From Cytobacillus firmus NBRC 15306 (GTDB lineage: Bacteria; Bacillota; Bacilli; Bacillales; Cytobacillaceae), in NCBI RefSeq assembly GCF_001591465.1, contig NZ_BCUY01000010.1, positions 1-64,000 on the forward strand: DNA of 64,000 nt, read 5' to 3'. Shown piece after piece: positions 62,534-64,000 of this stretch. Under the pieces are notes generated by a model that was not told the DNA's origin, did no database searches, and worked only from the letters and a program-made list of their open reading frames with translations. The translations under genes and the position numbers were made by a program. Within the stretch, counting starts at the first letter, position 1. The number at the start of each line of letters is the position of its first letter.

Positions 62534-63448
62534 CTACAATTTCATATTAGGATCAAAACGGTCACGAAGCCAATCGCCCAGGAGGTTAAATCCTAGAACG
62601 GTCAGCATAATGGCAATACCAGGGAAGGTGGCTGTCCACCATGCCGAAGTTACATAGTTGCGGCTGTCTGCCAGCATTCCGCCCCATGACGGAATCGTTG
62701 GATCCACGCCCAATCCAAGAAAGGTCAGAGACGCTTCTAATAGAATGAATTCAGCAATATACATCGTTCCAAGCACCAAAATAGACGACATGACATTCGG
62801 TAAAATATGCTTTCTGATAATAGTAAAATTCGTGCCGCCAATCGCTTTCGCAGCTTGAACATATTCCTGTTCTTTTAAGGAAATTACTTCCCCCCTAATA
62901 AGACGGGCAAAGCCAACCCAATAGGTCAGACCGAGAATAATAATGATTTTCCAAATCCCTGTCCCGAGTACACTCATGATGACAATCGCAAACAGCATAA
63001 AAGGAAAGGCCAATTGAATATCTGCTACACGCATGATAAAGTCATCCAGCCATTTTCCAAAAAAGCCTGAAATGAGGCCAAGGACCGTACCAATAATCAT
63101 GGAGATGATCACACCGAAAAAACCGACCATTAGCGAAATCTTTGCGCCATGAATAATTCTGCTTAATAAATCCCTCCCTACCTGGTCCGCCCCGAGAAAG
63201 AATATAGATTCTCCAGTTTCATCCGTCCAGGAAGGCGGCACAAGACGTGAAGTCAGATTGGCTTTGGAAGGATCAAACGGGGCAATCCATTGCGCAAATA
63301 GTGCTGCGGATACACTTAAAACGACGAGGATAATTCCGGCCACACCGGCTGGATTCTTTCTTATGAACTTCCAGAGCTTCTTCATAAAAGGCTTTTTGGC
63401 TGCAACGGGCTGCTGTTGCTGTGATTTTTCCAGTTCTAATGTTGTCAT
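62534..63448 (-). CDS. Oligopeptide/dipeptide ABC transporter permease (OppC/DppC-like)
   Basis: 304 aa, N-terminal helix at about 35-55, five further membrane helices, and the inner-membrane EAA-type loop IRGEVISLKEQEYVQAAKAIGGTN. A FLGADQVGRDLLSRIIHGAKISL block is typical of the OppC class. Overlaps the upstream permease by four bases (ATGA). Confidence 0.9.
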   Translation of the reverse strand: MTTLELEKSQQQQPVAAKKPFMKKLWKFIRKNPAGVAGIILVVLSVSAALFAQWIAPFDPSKANLTSRLVPPSWTDETGESIFFLGADQVGRDLLSRIIHGAKISLMVGFFGVIISMIIGTVLGLISGFFGKWLDDFIMRVADIQLAFPFMLFAIVIMSVLGTGIWKIIIILGLTYWVGFARLIRGEVISLKEQEYVQAAKAIGGTNFTIIRKHILPNVMSSILVLGTMYIAEFILLEASLTFLGLGVDPTIPSWGGMLADSRNYVTSAWWTATFPGIAIMLTVLGFNLLGDWLRDRFDPNMKL

Positions 63449-64000
63449 GCTTTTCCGCTCCCCCCGATTTTAATTCTTGGATCAATAAGGGTGTAACTTA
63501 AATCGATAATTAAATTCACTACCACCATAATGATGGCAAGGAAGATAACTCCGCCCTGAATCACTGGATAATCCCGCTGATTAATGGCATCAATAATCAA
63601 ACGTCCGATTCCCGGCCATGAAAAGATTTGTTCCACTATAACCGTTCCTCCTAAAAGCGATCCAAACTGAAGGCCAAGAAAGGTAACAGTCGGCAGCAAA
63701 GCATTTCGGAAAGCATGCTTTATAATCACTGCCCAGTCACTAATTCCTTTTGATTTTGCAGTAGATACATACTGCTGGTTCAACACTTCAAGCATGGAGG
63801 ATCGGACAAGCCTTGCCAAAATACCCGATAAAATCATTCCTAGTGTAATCGATGGCAAAATAAGGTGCTTGAAACCTTCGAAGCCTGATGAAGGAAGCCA
63901 TTTTAAATTAACGGCAAAAATCAGGATTAGCATAATGCCCAGCCAAAAATTAGGAAATGAAATACCGATTAATGAAAAAATACGTCCGAAGAAATCAATG
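63445..64000 (-). CDS. Oligopeptide/dipeptide ABC transporter permease (OppB/DppB-like), 5' end cut off
   Basis: The visible 185 codons run to the window edge and begin in FFGRIFSLIGISFPNFWLG. Typical OppB features: LPSSGFEGFKHLILPSITLG, RLVRSSMLEVLNQQYVSTAKSKGIS and GGTVIVEQIFSWPGIGRLIIDAI. An internal Met at 63933 is not the start. It forms the channel with the OppC-like protein; binding protein and ATPases would lie outside the window. Confidence 0.88.
   Translation of the reverse strand, partial: IDFFGRIFSLIGISFPNFWLGIMLILIFAVNLKWLPSSGFEGFKHLILPSITLGMILSGILARLVRSSMLEVLNQQYVSTAKSKGISDWAVIIKHAFRNALLPTVTFLGLQFGSLLGGTVIVEQIFSWPGIGRLIIDAINQRDYPVIQGGVIFLAIIMVVVNLIIDLSYTLIDPRIKIGGSGKA

Overview
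The window comes from a low-GC Gram-positive spore-former-type bacterium of the Bacillaceae (Cytobacillus/Mesobacillus/Geobacillus relatives). The evidence is strong AGGAGG-type ribosome sites with many TTG/GTG starts, SbsC-type S-layer proteins, an MecA-N type penicillin-binding protein, Bacillus-like operators, a c-di-GMP-I riboswitch and rho-independent terminators. Almost every gene lies on the minus strand.

Region 1 (about 0.9-20.2 kb) is an S-layer locus mixed with mobile DNA. The intact S-layer gene (17461-20196) has an SbsC-like cell-wall-binding N-terminus of about 261 residues and an Ig-like C-terminus. About 11 kb downstream lies a second, promoterless Ig-like C-terminal region of 982 residues (5455-8403) with no signal peptide and no wall-binding domain. 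Both C-terminal regions begin with the same 11 bp, GTGCGATTAAC, in the same reading frame (Ala-Ile-Asn), exactly where the wall-binding domain ends. Each is followed by a similar terminator and a paralogous module: (radC in one copy), two small acidic proteins, a 24-25-residue microprotein, a Cys-rich microprotein, a tyrosine recombinase, a 118/119-aa protein, a DUF960 protein and a ribbon-helix-helix protein. Between the two units lies a third recombinase operon (DUF927 ATPase, tyrosine recombinase, HTH/RHH protein). I read this as integrative elements that insert into the S-layer gene at codon 262, bring a replacement C-terminus and displace the older one. That would be a recombinase-driven S-layer switching system. 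The sequence features are direct; the mechanism is inference.

Region 2 (20.9-34.4 kb) holds further SbsC-like surface proteins: a C39-type peptidase fusion, two more SbsC-like proteins, an S41/PDZ protease and a small SH3-like secreted protein. It also holds an LCP-family wall-polymer transferase and a c-di-GMP riboswitch in front of a 76-residue orphan. A nested pair of group II introns (22472-26225) sits in this region: a class-C intron after a terminator, with a second intron inside its reverse transcriptase gene at the YADD motif.

Region 3 (34.9-46.5 kb) is ordinary chromosome: pbpC-like penicillin-binding protein, an ascorbate-type PTS (IIC, IIB and a PRD regulator with IIA), a NERD nuclease-like protein, small unknown proteins and two methyl-accepting proteins.

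Region 4 (46.7-64 kb) is catabolic. It has a sigma-54-driven operon (iron alcohol dehydrogenase, GntP permease, methylmalonate/malonate-semialdehyde dehydrogenase) with its activator. A LacI-regulated operon follows (3-hydroxyacyl-CoA-dehydrogenase-like enzyme, SDR, HisD-like dehydrogenase, LacI, broken GntP). A peptide-use cluster closes the window (pyrrolidone carboxypeptidase, large M14 peptidase, Opp/Dpp permeases, the last cut by the window edge). Intergenic arrays of a 21-bp-period repeat built on TGCAAATAG recur from 31 kb onward.
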